Positions 1-7,791 of a DNA stretch of 16,580 nucleotides are shown piece by piece. The notes under the pieces are model-generated. The model was not told the origin of the DNA. It was given only the letters and a program-made list of their open reading frames with translations, and did not search any database. The first letter of the stretch is position 1, and the number at the start of each line of letters is the position of its first letter. Made by a program: the position numbers and the translations under genes. Source of the stretch: Candidatus Njordarchaeota archaeon (GTDB lineage: Archaea > Asgardarchaeota > Njordarchaeia > Njordarchaeales > JAHKLH01); assembly GCA_029856635.1 (NCBI GenBank), contig JAHKLH010000014.1:1-16580 (forward strand), read 5' to 3'.

Positions 1-1116
1 AATTATGTGTCCTCCGTATTTTGCCCAAATAGAACATGTGCCTTCGCTACTAACCATGCATGGGCCGTAAGGATGTTCTGGAGTACATACTTTTAAGAAC
101 ATTGGACAATCCGTTGGAACAGCTTTTCCTAAAATAATGTCAGCACATTTGCATCCTGGTTTTATATCTATGGACTTCTCTATATGTATATTGTATACAT
201 ATCTAGCATCGAGATTCTTAAATTCCTTTCTCAAAAGTAAACCACTCCTCGGAATTGTCCCTATTCCTCTCCAATCTCGATTAGCTTCCTCATACGCCGT
301 GAACATACATCGTTGTGCAACTACGTTTCCTTCCCACTTTACGGCTCTTGTATATTCATTACACAATTGCGATTTGCCTTCAAGTAATTGCCTTAGAATC
401 TCAAGAACAGCTAAAAGAACATCCACTGCTTCGAACCCAGCAACTACTACTGGTAATTTAAATTCATCTGCAACAAATTTCCATTTTACTGCACCTATTA
501 TCGTCGTAACGTGACCTGGTGCGATAATGCCATGAAGATTATGGTCACCACTTAATATATAACGAACCGCAGGAACAACTAATCGATAGGATACTAATAG
601 TTTGAGATTTTTTGGTATTTTGTTTTTAACGATATACAGTGCTGTTGTAGGTGCTGTGGTTTCAAATCCAACTGCAAAAAAGACTGCATCTTCATTTAAT
701 TGTCTAGCCTTTATAATCACGTCTCTGAATCCATAAACTATTTGAACATTGCCTCCCTCGCTTCTAGCTTGAGATAAACTCATTTTTGTTCCTGGAACCC
801 TATACATATCACCATAGCTAAATACGGTTATTCCGTCTAATGCAAGTTTAACTGCCTCGTCAATTTCTCTTGCTGGAACAATACATACAGGACATCCTGG
901 ACCCGCGATTAACCTAACTCCTCTTGGTAGTAGAGATCTAATGCCATATCTAACAATTGTATGCTCATGAGTACCACATACATGCATGATGTTTATCTGC
1001 TCGTAACCTTTCTCACGAAGTTGCTGATAAACTTTCTTTATTTTATCCGAAATTACCTTCATGGCTTTGCGATTATAAAGTGATTTCATCATGTATTGAA
1101 GCATTTTTGTCTGCAA
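1..1116 (-). CDS. hypD: Hydrogenase maturation protein HypD (3' end cut by window)
   Basis: HypD is the Fe-S scaffold on which, with HypC, the Fe(CN)2CO unit of NiFe hydrogenases is assembled in the cytoplasm. The reading frame stays open from about 1116 to base 1. It shows the family motifs in order: CGTHE (Cys43 counted from the ATG at 1104), GPGCPVC, SYGDMYRVPG, GFETTAPTTA, GFEAVD, and the Cys-rich end with CKCADIILGKA, DCPMF, CTPEHPYGPC and SSEGTC. These include the cysteines expected to ligate the 4Fe-4S cluster and the conserved CGTH. Only a few C-terminal codons should be missing. The start is either TTG at 1116, preceded by AGGT about 8 bases upstream, or ATG at 1104, which has no ribosome site; a TAG lies in frame just above. 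It diverges from the 1402 gene across a promoter-bearing gap. No other hyp gene adjoins it here; hypB is at 13433. Confidence 0.96.
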   Translation of the reverse strand, partial: MQTKMLQYMMKSLYNRKAMKVISDKIKKVYQQLREKGYEQINIMHVCGTHEHTIVRYGIRSLLPRGVRLIAGPGCPVCIVPAREIDEAVKLALDGITVFSYGDMYRVPGTKMSLSQARSEGGNVQIVYGFRDVIIKARQLNEDAVFFAVGFETTAPTTALYIVKNKIPKNLKLLVSYRLVVPAVRYILSGDHNLHGIIAPGHVTTIIGAVKWKFVADEFKLPVVVAGFEAVDVLLAVLEILRQLLEGKSQLCNEYTRAVKWEGNVVAQRCMFTAYEEANRDWRGIGTIPRSGLLLRKEFKNLDARYVYNIHIEKSIDIKPGCKCADIILGKAVPTDCPMFLKVCTPEHPYGPCMVSSEGTCSIWAKYGGHII

Positions 1117-1356
1117 TTCGCTCTACCTATTAAAAAAACGCAAAGAAAAACAAAAACATCATTATTTACAGAAATATGTTTCATATGATTCACCATTGTC
1201 AGAAAATAACGACCAGAAATTGCCAAAAAGGTTTACATTTCAGCATCCACACTGTTGTATTCTTCTTAAAATTAATCTTGCTTTATTTGAAATAGTGCTT
1301 ATCTTGCGAAAATATAATGCATAAGAAACCACACCGATATCACTTTTGTATTACTG

Positions 1357-1367
1357 TATATTTAATA
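1357..1367 (+). promoter_or_regulatory. Probable TATA element for the 1402 gene
   Basis: TATATTTAATA lies about 30 bases before the position where a short leader carrying the GGTGA ribosome site (1392-1396) would begin. This matches archaeal TATA-box spacing. It is inferred from sequence alone. Confidence 0.45.
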
Positions 1368-1401
1368 CTCTTCCGTCAAAAAAGAAAGTTTGGTGAACTT
1401 A

Positions 1402-1908
1402 GTGGCGGAGAAACTTCAAAAAAACTCGATATACGATTTTAATATTCCAATGATTAAGAAGCCTGAAATGATAAGATTACCTGCAGATGTAAAAAGCAAA
1501 TTACGCGCTATTGGTGCTAAAGGAATAGCAGTAATAAGATTCCATGATGACTTTGGTCCGACTCTCAGTTATTATACGCACGATGAAGACAGTACTTTTA
1601 TCAAAGTCCTTAAAGATAATCCATCACTTACTGTTGAGTTGTCAATTTTAGCAAAATATGCGAAAGAAATTAAAATGGAATCTGGTTCACTGGTTTTAAT
1701 CGAGAAGATACACGATGTTGATAAATTTGGTAGAAGAAAAACGCATCTTGTAGTGCTTGAAATAAGAGGAAAACAAAGAATCTTACCTCGTAAAATTCTG
1801 AGCTACATCGCAAACAAATTACAAAGATCTGGATTAAGCAAATCAACATTAGTACGAGCGTTAATAGAGAAGACAAGAAGCAGAAAATCCAGAATAATAT
1901 GCCGTTAA
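1402..1908 (+). CDS. Hypothetical protein, about 168 aa, basic C-terminus
   Basis: I do not recognise this gene. The start is chosen as GTG at 1402 because GGTGA at 1392-1396 sits 5 bases upstream; a longer reading from TTG at 1390 would place that ribosome site inside the gene. The protein looks soluble, with no signal peptide or membrane segment. A central stretch (IAVIRFHDDFGPTLSYYT, then alternating hydrophobic strands) suggests an alpha/beta fold. The phrase 'FxxxFGPxxxY' is loosely like longin or roadblock-type domains, but this is weak inference. The last 35 residues are rich in Arg, Lys and Ser and could bind nucleic acid. The gene ends convergently with the 1905 gene, sharing the bases TTAA for both stop codons. 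Confidence 0.75.
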   Translation: MAEKLQKNSIYDFNIPMIKKPEMIRLPADVKSKLRAIGAKGIAVIRFHDDFGPTLSYYTHDEDSTFIKVLKDNPSLTVELSILAKYAKEIKMESGSLVLIEKIHDVDKFGRRKTHLVVLEIRGKQRILPRKILSYIANKLQRSGLSKSTLVRALIEKTRSRKSRIICR

Positions 1909-2492
1909 CGTTTTCTCTTTTTTCTCTTTCTGCGTTTAATCCCTAGTTCTTTTAATCGTCGGTAAATTGTCGCGCGACTCACACTATATATTTTCGCAAT
2001 CTCATTAATTGAATATCCCCTTCGAAGATGTTTCAATATTTCATCAACAGGAACTTCTTTCCTAGGTCTCCCAATTTTGACTCCTTTTCTTTTTAATTGC
2101 AAGATTACTTGTCTTACTTTTTCTGAAATTTTACGTCGTCGTAATTCGAGAAGGAGCTCAGAAAAGTTTTTAATTAAGTTCCTTTTGCAGGATTCTTTTA
2201 TCGCTTCATTAAACCATTTTTCCTCTAGAGATATTATTAAAATGTCTCTTTCTATACAATCTAGTAAAAATCTAAGAAATTTCTCTGGTAGCACGGGGAT
2301 CTCTGAAAGAGATCTAAAGATTATTACTTCTATTTCTCCCTGTAAAACGGAGTCCCATAATCTTTGGAACTCCTCTATTGTTTTCATTTCAAAAAACGCA
2401 TTAACCTTAAAACCTTCTTTTTCTGCTTTCTTAATGAGTGTTTCCACTAAGTTCTTATCTTTGCAACATAAGATAACAACAATATTTCTCAC
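1905..2492 (-). CDS. Serine-recombinase-like DNA-binding protein lacking catalytic residues
   Basis: The 195-residue protein follows the layout of the gamma-delta/Hin resolvase family: an alpha/beta N-domain (about 1-95), a long helix (about 110-138), a GRPRK minor-groove arm (about 141-145) and a resolvase-type helix-turn-helix with GYSINEIAKIYSVSRATIYRRL, then a very basic tail. The residues needed for strand exchange are missing. The usual R-V-S segment after strand 1 reads LCCKDKN, and the usual LDRLxR segment reads FRSLSEIP, so the nucleophilic serine and the active-site arginines are absent. It is probably a DNA-binding regulator or structural protein rather than a recombinase (inference). 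Translation starts at GTG 2492, because TAG immediately precedes it in frame. A GGTGA overlaps this GTG, so the start may be leaderless, or a rarer ATT at 2483 could be used. Confidence 0.78.
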   Translation of the reverse strand: MRNIVVILCCKDKNLVETLIKKAEKEGFKVNAFFEMKTIEEFQRLWDSVLQGEIEVIIFRSLSEIPVLPEKFLRFLLDCIERDILIISLEEKWFNEAIKESCKRNLIKNFSELLLELRRRKISEKVRQVILQLKRKGVKIGRPRKEVPVDEILKHLRRGYSINEIAKIYSVSRATIYRRLKELGIKRRKRKKRKR

Positions 2493-2557
2493 CTATTTCA
2501 TAAATATCACTAAATACATCATAAAAATAATTATGGCAAAATGTTGCTTATTTGATT

Positions 2558-2573
2558 GTTCATTTGTTCATTT
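2558..2573. repeat. Tandem octamer GTTCATTT x2 in divergent promoter region
   Basis: Two exact adjacent copies of GTTCATTT, followed by CATTTCAT, lie between the divergent 2492 (minus) and 2665 (plus) genes. They could be an operator for the neighbouring helix-turn-helix protein. AT-rich chance repetition is not excluded. Confidence 0.3.
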
Positions 2574-2664
2574 CATTTCATGTTTCACCTTTGTCTCAAT
2601 AACCATACCTTTTTGAGTAAATAATAAATAGGGAATTGGATACTTTATATTAGGGTGTTTTGAG

Positions 2665-3003
2665 TTGTACGATGCTTTGTTCATGGAATTTGTCCAAAAT
2701 TTCATCTACGTAGCGAATAAGTTCAAAATACCAATTCATATGCATTTCTTAGGAAACACGAGATATCCAAACGTAGTAATGTCAATACCACTCGTCAATC
2801 ATTCGATATATACAAAAATTCTTGATAATTTATTTGAAAACTTGGAGGACAAGGGGTTCGTTGTAGTTCCACTAACGGAAAATATCTTTGCGATCTTTCA
2901 TGATGTAAGCGCGATATTATTAGAAATTCAAATAGATGGTGGAATCGCTTTCTTAGCCGAGCATGTACCTTATGATTTTAGTGATGAAGGCGTTGCTGGC
3001 TAA
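2665..3003 (+). CDS. Hypothetical small protein, 112 aa
   Basis: I do not recognise this protein. It starts at TTG 2665 after GGGTG at 2653-2657, and AATAATAAATA near 2620-2630 would be a suitably placed TATA element. It appears soluble and acidic at the C-terminus, with alternating strand-like segments (PIHMHFLG, PNVVMSIPLV, KGFVVVPLTENIFAIFHD, AILLEIQIDGGIAFLAEHV), suggesting a small alpha/beta or all-beta fold. No cysteine motif, membrane segment or signal peptide is present. Its last 26 bases overlap the 3' end of nikR on the other strand, an antisense arrangement that could couple their expression. Its real existence is supported by the ribosome site and by coherent composition rather than by family recognition. 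Confidence 0.65.
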   Translation: MYDALFMEFVQNFIYVANKFKIPIHMHFLGNTRYPNVVMSIPLVNHSIYTKILDNLFENLEDKGFVVVPLTENIFAIFHDVSAILLEIQIDGGIAFLAEHVPYDFSDEGVAG

Positions 3004-3412
3004 CTTCCTCAACCTCGATTGGAATAAAACGAACTATTCTGACACCAACTATTTGTTCAATTCTGTTTATTAAGGATAAAATTGTCTTCTTTTCTCCCTC
3101 TAGAAAAACAACTTCCAGGCACCGGTCATGCGAAAGATGCACATGAAATGTAAAACGAGCACTATGAATAAAATCATGTTGAATATCTAGAACTCTCTTT
3201 ACTGTTTCTCCCCTTTTCTCATCATATATCATTACAAGCAGGCCAATAACGCGTCCCTCGGTGGTTAAAAGCCACTCTCTCTCAGTGAGATATTCAGTTA
3301 ATGCCTCAGATATTACTTTAGATCTGCTTTTTAATTTCATTTTCTCCAAAAAATTATCTAATTTTTGAAGAAGATTTTCTGGAATTGTTATGGCCGTTTT
3401 TACGGTTTTCAT
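2978..3412 (-). CDS. nikR: Nickel-responsive transcriptional regulator NikR
   Basis: NikR represses nickel-uptake genes when Ni2+ is bound and acts as a tetramer. The N-terminal ribbon-helix-helix (about residues 1-45) contains the strand KTAITIPENLL and the helix RSKVISEALTEYL. The C-terminal ACT-like metal domain (about 55-135) carries the full square-planar ligand set, with the spacing of the E. coli protein's His76, His87, His89 and Cys95: here His79, His90, His92 and Cys98 (QHD, then HVHLSHDRCLE). Length (144 aa) is normal. GGGAG just before the ATG at 3412 is a good ribosome site. The gene is last in a minus-strand run, overlapping the 3' end of the decayed membrane-protein gene by 59 bases and converging on the 2665 gene. 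With hypD and hypB in the window, it fits nickel supply for a NiFe hydrogenase. No nickel transporter gene is visible here. Confidence 0.95.
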   Translation of the reverse strand: MKTVKTAITIPENLLQKLDNFLEKMKLKSRSKVISEALTEYLTEREWLLTTEGRVIGLLVMIYDEKRGETVKRVLDIQHDFIHSARFTFHVHLSHDRCLEVVFLEGEKKTILSLINRIEQIVGVRIVRFIPIEVEEVSQQRLHH

Positions 3413-4408
3413 TATTTCTCCCTAATTTTAAAAATATCCTAATTGTATCAAAAACAATATAAACTAAAAGAAAATATCCAACAATCTGAAAAGCTTGAGC
3501 AATCGCAAAAATGAGCAACTCAATAATCTCAGATAGAATTGTGTAAATGAATATTCCTATTATTCCAGATACCAAAAAAGCCAAAAATAAAAGTATCATC
3601 TGCTTAAAAGATAGTATTATTTTCGAACCAAGAAGTTCAATTGGCTTAATCTTCCTTACTAGTTTTACTCGTAGTGTTAGCAAATATAAGAATGAAAGAT
3701 ATATTGTAACCACGAATATTGCATAAAAAATATTCGGCGCGCCAAGAAAAATGAAATAAACCGTGAGATACAATATGATAAGAAGATACTTCAAATTCCT
3801 CATTGTTGGTGCTCTTAGAGATAACAAAATAATAGTGCTAATTTTAGTTCTTTTAAATTCAAAAACATATAAAAATAGGAAGATACAAACAATGAAGAAA
3901 GAGAATACCATTGAAAAAAGTATGGAATAATCATTGACATATGTGTAAACAAATGCAGAATAAATACCATAAAGCAGAACAGAAACTAATAGTAAAAGTT
4001 TAAAATATATTGGGATTTCCGTGTCTTTTTTAGCACCAAGAAAGACCTCGGCAAATGTTACTGGAATAAGAAAACCAAAGACACTTAAAGAGTTACTGAG
4101 AATGATAATAATCTAACCAACTCAATGGGATTATCAACCATTAGTCCATGACCAAAGTAAAAGAAATCCAATGCGCTGATTAGTATGCCTGCGTTTAACT
4201 TGGTAATCGGATCATAGGCACCATTTTTCCATATGTAGCTTATAAGTAGGCTTAAATTAAGCACATAAGGTAGTAAGTATATTAATATTCATGGAAATAT
4301 AAATGCCATTGGATTTCTATAAAATACAATTTCAACAAAAAACATGCTTAATGATGCGATAAAAAAATAGAATGCGAATTCTTGATGGAACTAAGTAATA
4401 TTCTCATA
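3354..4408 (-). pseudogene. Disrupted multi-spanning membrane protein gene
   Basis: A gene of about 350 codons can be reassembled across frames. It starts at ATG 4408, 6 bases after the nitroreductase stop, with MRILLSSIK. A one-base loss near 4383 moves the reading to EFAFYFFIASLSMFF. A TGA interrupts at 4289-4291 after NPMAFIFP. The frame continues through PYVLNLSLLIS, ALDFFYFGHG and NPIELVRLLSF, then needs a second frame change near 4085-4110 to reach SVFGFLIPVTFAEVFLGAK. From there it stays open to the stop at 3354. About 8 to 10 hydrophobic segments are visible, so the ancestor was an integral membrane protein; I do not recognise the family. An open stretch of 185 codons from ATG 3911 is the intact remnant and could still be translated. 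Flanking genes are intact, so true decay is favoured over poor sequence quality. Confidence 0.72.
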
Positions 4409-4414
4409 ACAAAC

Positions 4415-4921
4415 TCATTTAATCCACTTCTTTCCATATTCTTCTTCATATACGATATCTTCTAATGGCTTTCTACTCTTCGTTGGTGATTCCGCGGGCC
4501 ACCCTAATGAAAATGCCTCAACGAGAATTAAATCATCAGGAATATTAAGCATCTTTTTTACTTCTGACAATTCATAGCAATTAATAATGCATGTTCCTAA
4601 ACCAAGCGCAAAAGCTGCTAAACATGCGTTCTGAGTTGCTCTTGCACAGTCGATGGCGTGATATATTTTATGAACACGAGGATTTGCAACTACAAATATA
4701 AGAACTGGTGCAGTTTTAATCCACTCTTGTTTTTTAATTTCTGCGAATTTCTTAATTTTTTCTTTATCCTTAACAATTATGAATTCCCATGGTTGTGAAT
4801 TCTTCGCGGAAGGAGCCCATCTGGCAGCATCTAAAATTTTCTTAATTAATTCATCTGGAACATCCTTATCCAAATATTTTCGAATTGATCGTCTTTTCCT
4901 TATCGCTTCGAATACATCCAT
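4415..4921 (-). CDS. Nitroreductase family FMN-dependent oxidoreductase
   Basis: Members of this family use FMN to pass electrons from NAD(P)H to quinones, nitro compounds or other acceptors, and the substrate cannot be told from sequence. Recognition rests on the N-terminal IRKRRSIRKY (phosphate-binding arginines near 10 and 11), then AARWAPSAKNSQPWEF with Asn41, Gln43, Pro44 and Trp45, and the late GLGTCIIN and SLGWPAE segments. At 168 residues it is a short, complete member, typical of archaeal single-domain forms. The ATG at 4921 follows an AGGTG ribosome site. It sits 58 bases after the Ca2+ ATPase and 6 bases before the start of the decayed membrane-protein gene, so co-transcription is likely. 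The final codons read KKWIK followed by TGA, a normal stop. Confidence 0.93.
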   Translation of the reverse strand: MDVFEAIRKRRSIRKYLDKDVPDELIKKILDAARWAPSAKNSQPWEFIIVKDKEKIKKFAEIKKQEWIKTAPVLIFVVANPRVHKIYHAIDCARATQNACLAAFALGLGTCIINCYELSEVKKMLNIPDDLILVEAFSLGWPAESPTKSRKPLEDIVYEEEYGKKWIK

Positions 4922-4979
4922 AGAAAAACACCTAATAACAAAATAATAAAAGGATAAGTTTTCTAGAAAAATAAGAAGT

Positions 4980-7709
4980 CTAAATCCTTGCTTGTGGCTT
5001 ACGAACGAACCATTTTTGTATTAATAGTAATGTTGGTAGTGCTGCTAATATTGCAATCGTTATCTCTTCCAAGGTTAATGGTGTAAGCCCAAATGCTACA
5101 TTTAATGGATGTATATATATTAACGCAAACGTTGTTAAAATACCCATCAAGACACTTATGAGCAATAATGGATTATCCCTTATACCTAATTCCCAGAAAT
5201 ATTTTTCCTCACTTCTGCAATTCCATACCAGAAGCAATTCGCATAATATAATAACAAGAAATACCATTGTTCTGGCTTTTAATGTTGCAATATTATAGCC
5301 AATTGATTCATACGCTAAAAACGTTGCAACGTAAACGCCTACGCATATTATGCTCTCAACAAGCGCTGCTATTAGTAAATACTTCCAATGTCGTTCTAAT
5401 AAACCTTCCTTTGGATGTGGTGGTGGACGTTTCATTACGTCCTCATAAACGGGATCCATGGCTAATGCAATTGCAGGTAATCCGTCGCTTACTAAATTTA
5501 TCCAAAGAATCATAGCAACAGTAAATGCAACGGGCAGACCTAATAAGACCGACATAAATATTGTTACAACTTCAGCGATGTTTGCAGCCAATAGATAAAC
5601 TAGATATTTTCGTATAGCAATACGTATTCGTCTTCCTCCCTCAACAGCTTTAACAATTGTAGCGAAATTATCATCTGCTAATATTAAGTCAGATGCTTCC
5701 TTTGCTACGTCTGTTCCTTTAATACCCATTGCAATACCAATATCTGCTTTTTTCAATGCTGGTGCGTCATTCACTCCATCTCCCGTCATTGCGACAATGT
5801 GACCTCTTTTCTTAAGAGCTCTTATTATTTTAAGCTTCTGTATTGGATTTATTCTTGCGTAAACTTTTACCTTATCTGCAATTTCCGCCAATTTATCCTC
5901 TGGAATTTCTTCAAGCTCTGGACCTGTCATTGCAATATCGTTTTCTCTCATGACACCTAATTCTTTTGCAATTGTTTTAGCTGTTAATAAATGATCGCCT
6001 GTAAGCATAATAACATCAATTCCTGCTTGTTTCGTTTTCATTACCGCTTCGTATACTTCATCACGTGGAGGATCTATCATAGCCGTTAAGCCAAGAAATA
6101 CTAAATCTTTCTCTACTTCCTTGAGCTCTGGCTTCTTATCAACAATTTTATATGCTATTGCTAGTACTCTATATCCTTTCATTGCATATTCGTCATTTTT
6201 ATTGAGAATCATCTTCCTTATATCTTCTGTTATGCTCACGACTTTTCCATCATAAAGTACACGATTACAGTATTCTAATACTATTTCTGGCGCGCCTTTT
6301 GTTATAATTAAGTATCTATTTCCCCATCTGTGAACAGTTGACATTCTTTTTCTCTCTGAGGAAAATGGTATTTCCATAACCCGTGGATATTTCTTCTCGG
6401 ATTCTTCTTTTCTTATCCCTGCCTTTAGTGCCGCAACGATCAATGCTCCTTCAGTAGGATCTCCGAAAACATTACCATCCTCGTATTTTGCATTTGTACA
6501 CAATGCTGCAAACTCAAGAATTTGAAATAATTCCTTCACGTCAATTGGATTTACCATTCTTGGACCAAGAAAGAACCTTCCGCTAGCTTTCCATCCCGTT
6601 CCAGTTACGGAAAACTCTTTGTTATTTACAAAGATATATCTAACGGTCATTTCCCCTTTAGTTATTGTACCAGTTTTATCACTACATATTACTGTACAGC
6701 TTCCAAGGGTTTCTGCGGCTATTAATCTCCTTACAATAGCGTTTTCTTTCGCTAGTCTACGTGCTTCGGTAGCAAGTGAAAAAGTTATAACTGCGGGAAG
6801 TGCCTCTGGAACTACTGCAACAGCTAATGCTACAGCAATCATGAACATCTCAATTATTGTTGCAAAAATTACATGCTCACTAGGACTTAGAATTACATTT
6901 CGTATTACTAAAATTAAAAACATTACCACCGCTATTATTAGTGTTGCCCAAGCTATTTTTTTCGCAACTCCTTCTAGTTGCTCTTTAAATGGTGTTTTTT
7001 CTTCTTCGACTTCTGCCAAATACTGTGCTATTTTTCCGAGTTCAGTACGCATTCCTGTTGCAACGACAATAGCTTTTCCGTGCCCCCTCACAACATGAGT
7101 CCCCGCAAATACCATATTCTTTCTTTCAACTAATGGGGCATCCTCTTCTACTTTCGTGTCAATTTTATCCACGGGGTATGATTCTCCAGTTAATGACGCT
7201 TCATCACATGCAAGAAATACTGATTCTATAAGCCTTGCATCAGCAGGAACATAATCTCCCTCTTCAAGTAGTATTATGTCTCCTGGAACAAGTTCGCTTG
7301 CATCAATTACCTGTATGTGTCCATTTCTTATTACTTTTGCCTTTGGTGAAATCAATTTCTTGAGTTTTTCTATTGCTTTTTCTGCTTTGTATTCTTGCCA
7401 GAAGCCAACTATTGCACACATTAAGACAATTGCCAGGATCGTAATTGTATCAATAATATCTCTCTCGACAAAAGCAGCAATCAGAGTAGCTATTAGAAGT
7501 ATTATTATAAACACATCTTTGAACTGTCTAAGGAATATTTTGATTGCCCTAAGTCTTGGTGGCTTGGCAATCACGTTTTTACCAAAAATTTGCAGTCGTT
7601 TTTTCACTTCATCTAACGTAAGCCCTTTTTCAATATCTGTTTGCAATTCTCCTGCTAATTCTTGAGCCTCCATAGCATGAGCTTTTTTGACTACTAGGTC
7701 ATACTGCAA
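4980..7709 (-). CDS. P-type Ca2+-transporting ATPase (P2A, SERCA-like)
   Basis: This 909-residue pump probably exports Ca2+ from the cytoplasm using ATP. In order it shows the cation-ATPase N-terminal domain (GLTLDEVKKRLQIFGKN), M1-M2, the actuator domain with SLTGES, M3-M4 with VVPEALPA (Glu302), the phosphorylation site CSDKTGT (Asp344), the nucleotide-binding domain with KGAPE, the hinge motifs MLTGD and MTGDGVNDAPAL, and M5-M10. Ligand residues of the calcium pump are present: Glu302 in M4, Glu in NIAEVV (M5), Asn, Ser and Asp in WINLVSDGLPA (M6), and Glu in LCELLLVWN (M8). SERCA has Thr where this has Ser. I chose TTG at 7709 because AGGGG lies 7 bases upstream. A longer reading from ATG at 7766 would add 19 residues rich in Tyr and Phe and has no ribosome site. 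It follows the oxidoreductase gene by 82 bases. Confidence 0.95.
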   Translation of the reverse strand: MQYDLVVKKAHAMEAQELAGELQTDIEKGLTLDEVKKRLQIFGKNVIAKPPRLRAIKIFLRQFKDVFIIILLIATLIAAFVERDIIDTITILAIVLMCAIVGFWQEYKAEKAIEKLKKLISPKAKVIRNGHIQVIDASELVPGDIILLEEGDYVPADARLIESVFLACDEASLTGESYPVDKIDTKVEEDAPLVERKNMVFAGTHVVRGHGKAIVVATGMRTELGKIAQYLAEVEEEKTPFKEQLEGVAKKIAWATLIIAVVMFLILVIRNVILSPSEHVIFATIIEMFMIAVALAVAVVPEALPAVITFSLATEARRLAKENAIVRRLIAAETLGSCTVICSDKTGTITKGEMTVRYIFVNNKEFSVTGTGWKASGRFFLGPRMVNPIDVKELFQILEFAALCTNAKYEDGNVFGDPTEGALIVAALKAGIRKEESEKKYPRVMEIPFSSERKRMSTVHRWGNRYLIITKGAPEIVLEYCNRVLYDGKVVSITEDIRKMILNKNDEYAMKGYRVLAIAYKIVDKKPELKEVEKDLVFLGLTAMIDPPRDEVYEAVMKTKQAGIDVIMLTGDHLLTAKTIAKELGVMRENDIAMTGPELEEIPEDKLAEIADKVKVYARINPIQKLKIIRALKKRGHIVAMTGDGVNDAPALKKADIGIAMGIKGTDVAKEASDLILADDNFATIVKAVEGGRRIRIAIRKYLVYLLAANIAEVVTIFMSVLLGLPVAFTVAMILWINLVSDGLPAIALAMDPVYEDVMKRPPPHPKEGLLERHWKYLLIAALVESIICVGVYVATFLAYESIGYNIATLKARTMVFLVIILCELLLVWNCRSEEKYFWELGIRDNPLLLISVLMGILTTFALIYIHPLNVAFGLTPLTLEEITIAILAALPTLLLIQKWFVRKPQARI

Positions 7710-7791
7710 GATTATTCCCCTATAAAAACAGAAATAATAAAAGACATATCCTATTTTACTTTTCAATAATTACTTTTTAATGTTTGAAATA

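Noticed and set aside
137..514. Open frame on the plus strand opposite hypD
   Set aside because: The opposite strand carries a complete HypD with all family motifs. This frame has no ribosome site and an unconvincing composition.
1084..1093. ATGATGA on the minus strand near the start of hypD
   Set aside because: It lies within the hypD coding region and lacks the remaining boxes at the right spacing.
1174..1186. ATATG-TTT-CATAT inverted repeat as a NikR operator for hypD
   Set aside because: Arms of five AT-rich bases with no match to a known NikR site are too weak to report as a feature.
2077..2616. 179-codon plus-strand frame opposite the resolvase-like gene
   Set aside because: It overlaps a well-supported gene and runs through the promoter region; its protein shows no coherent domain.
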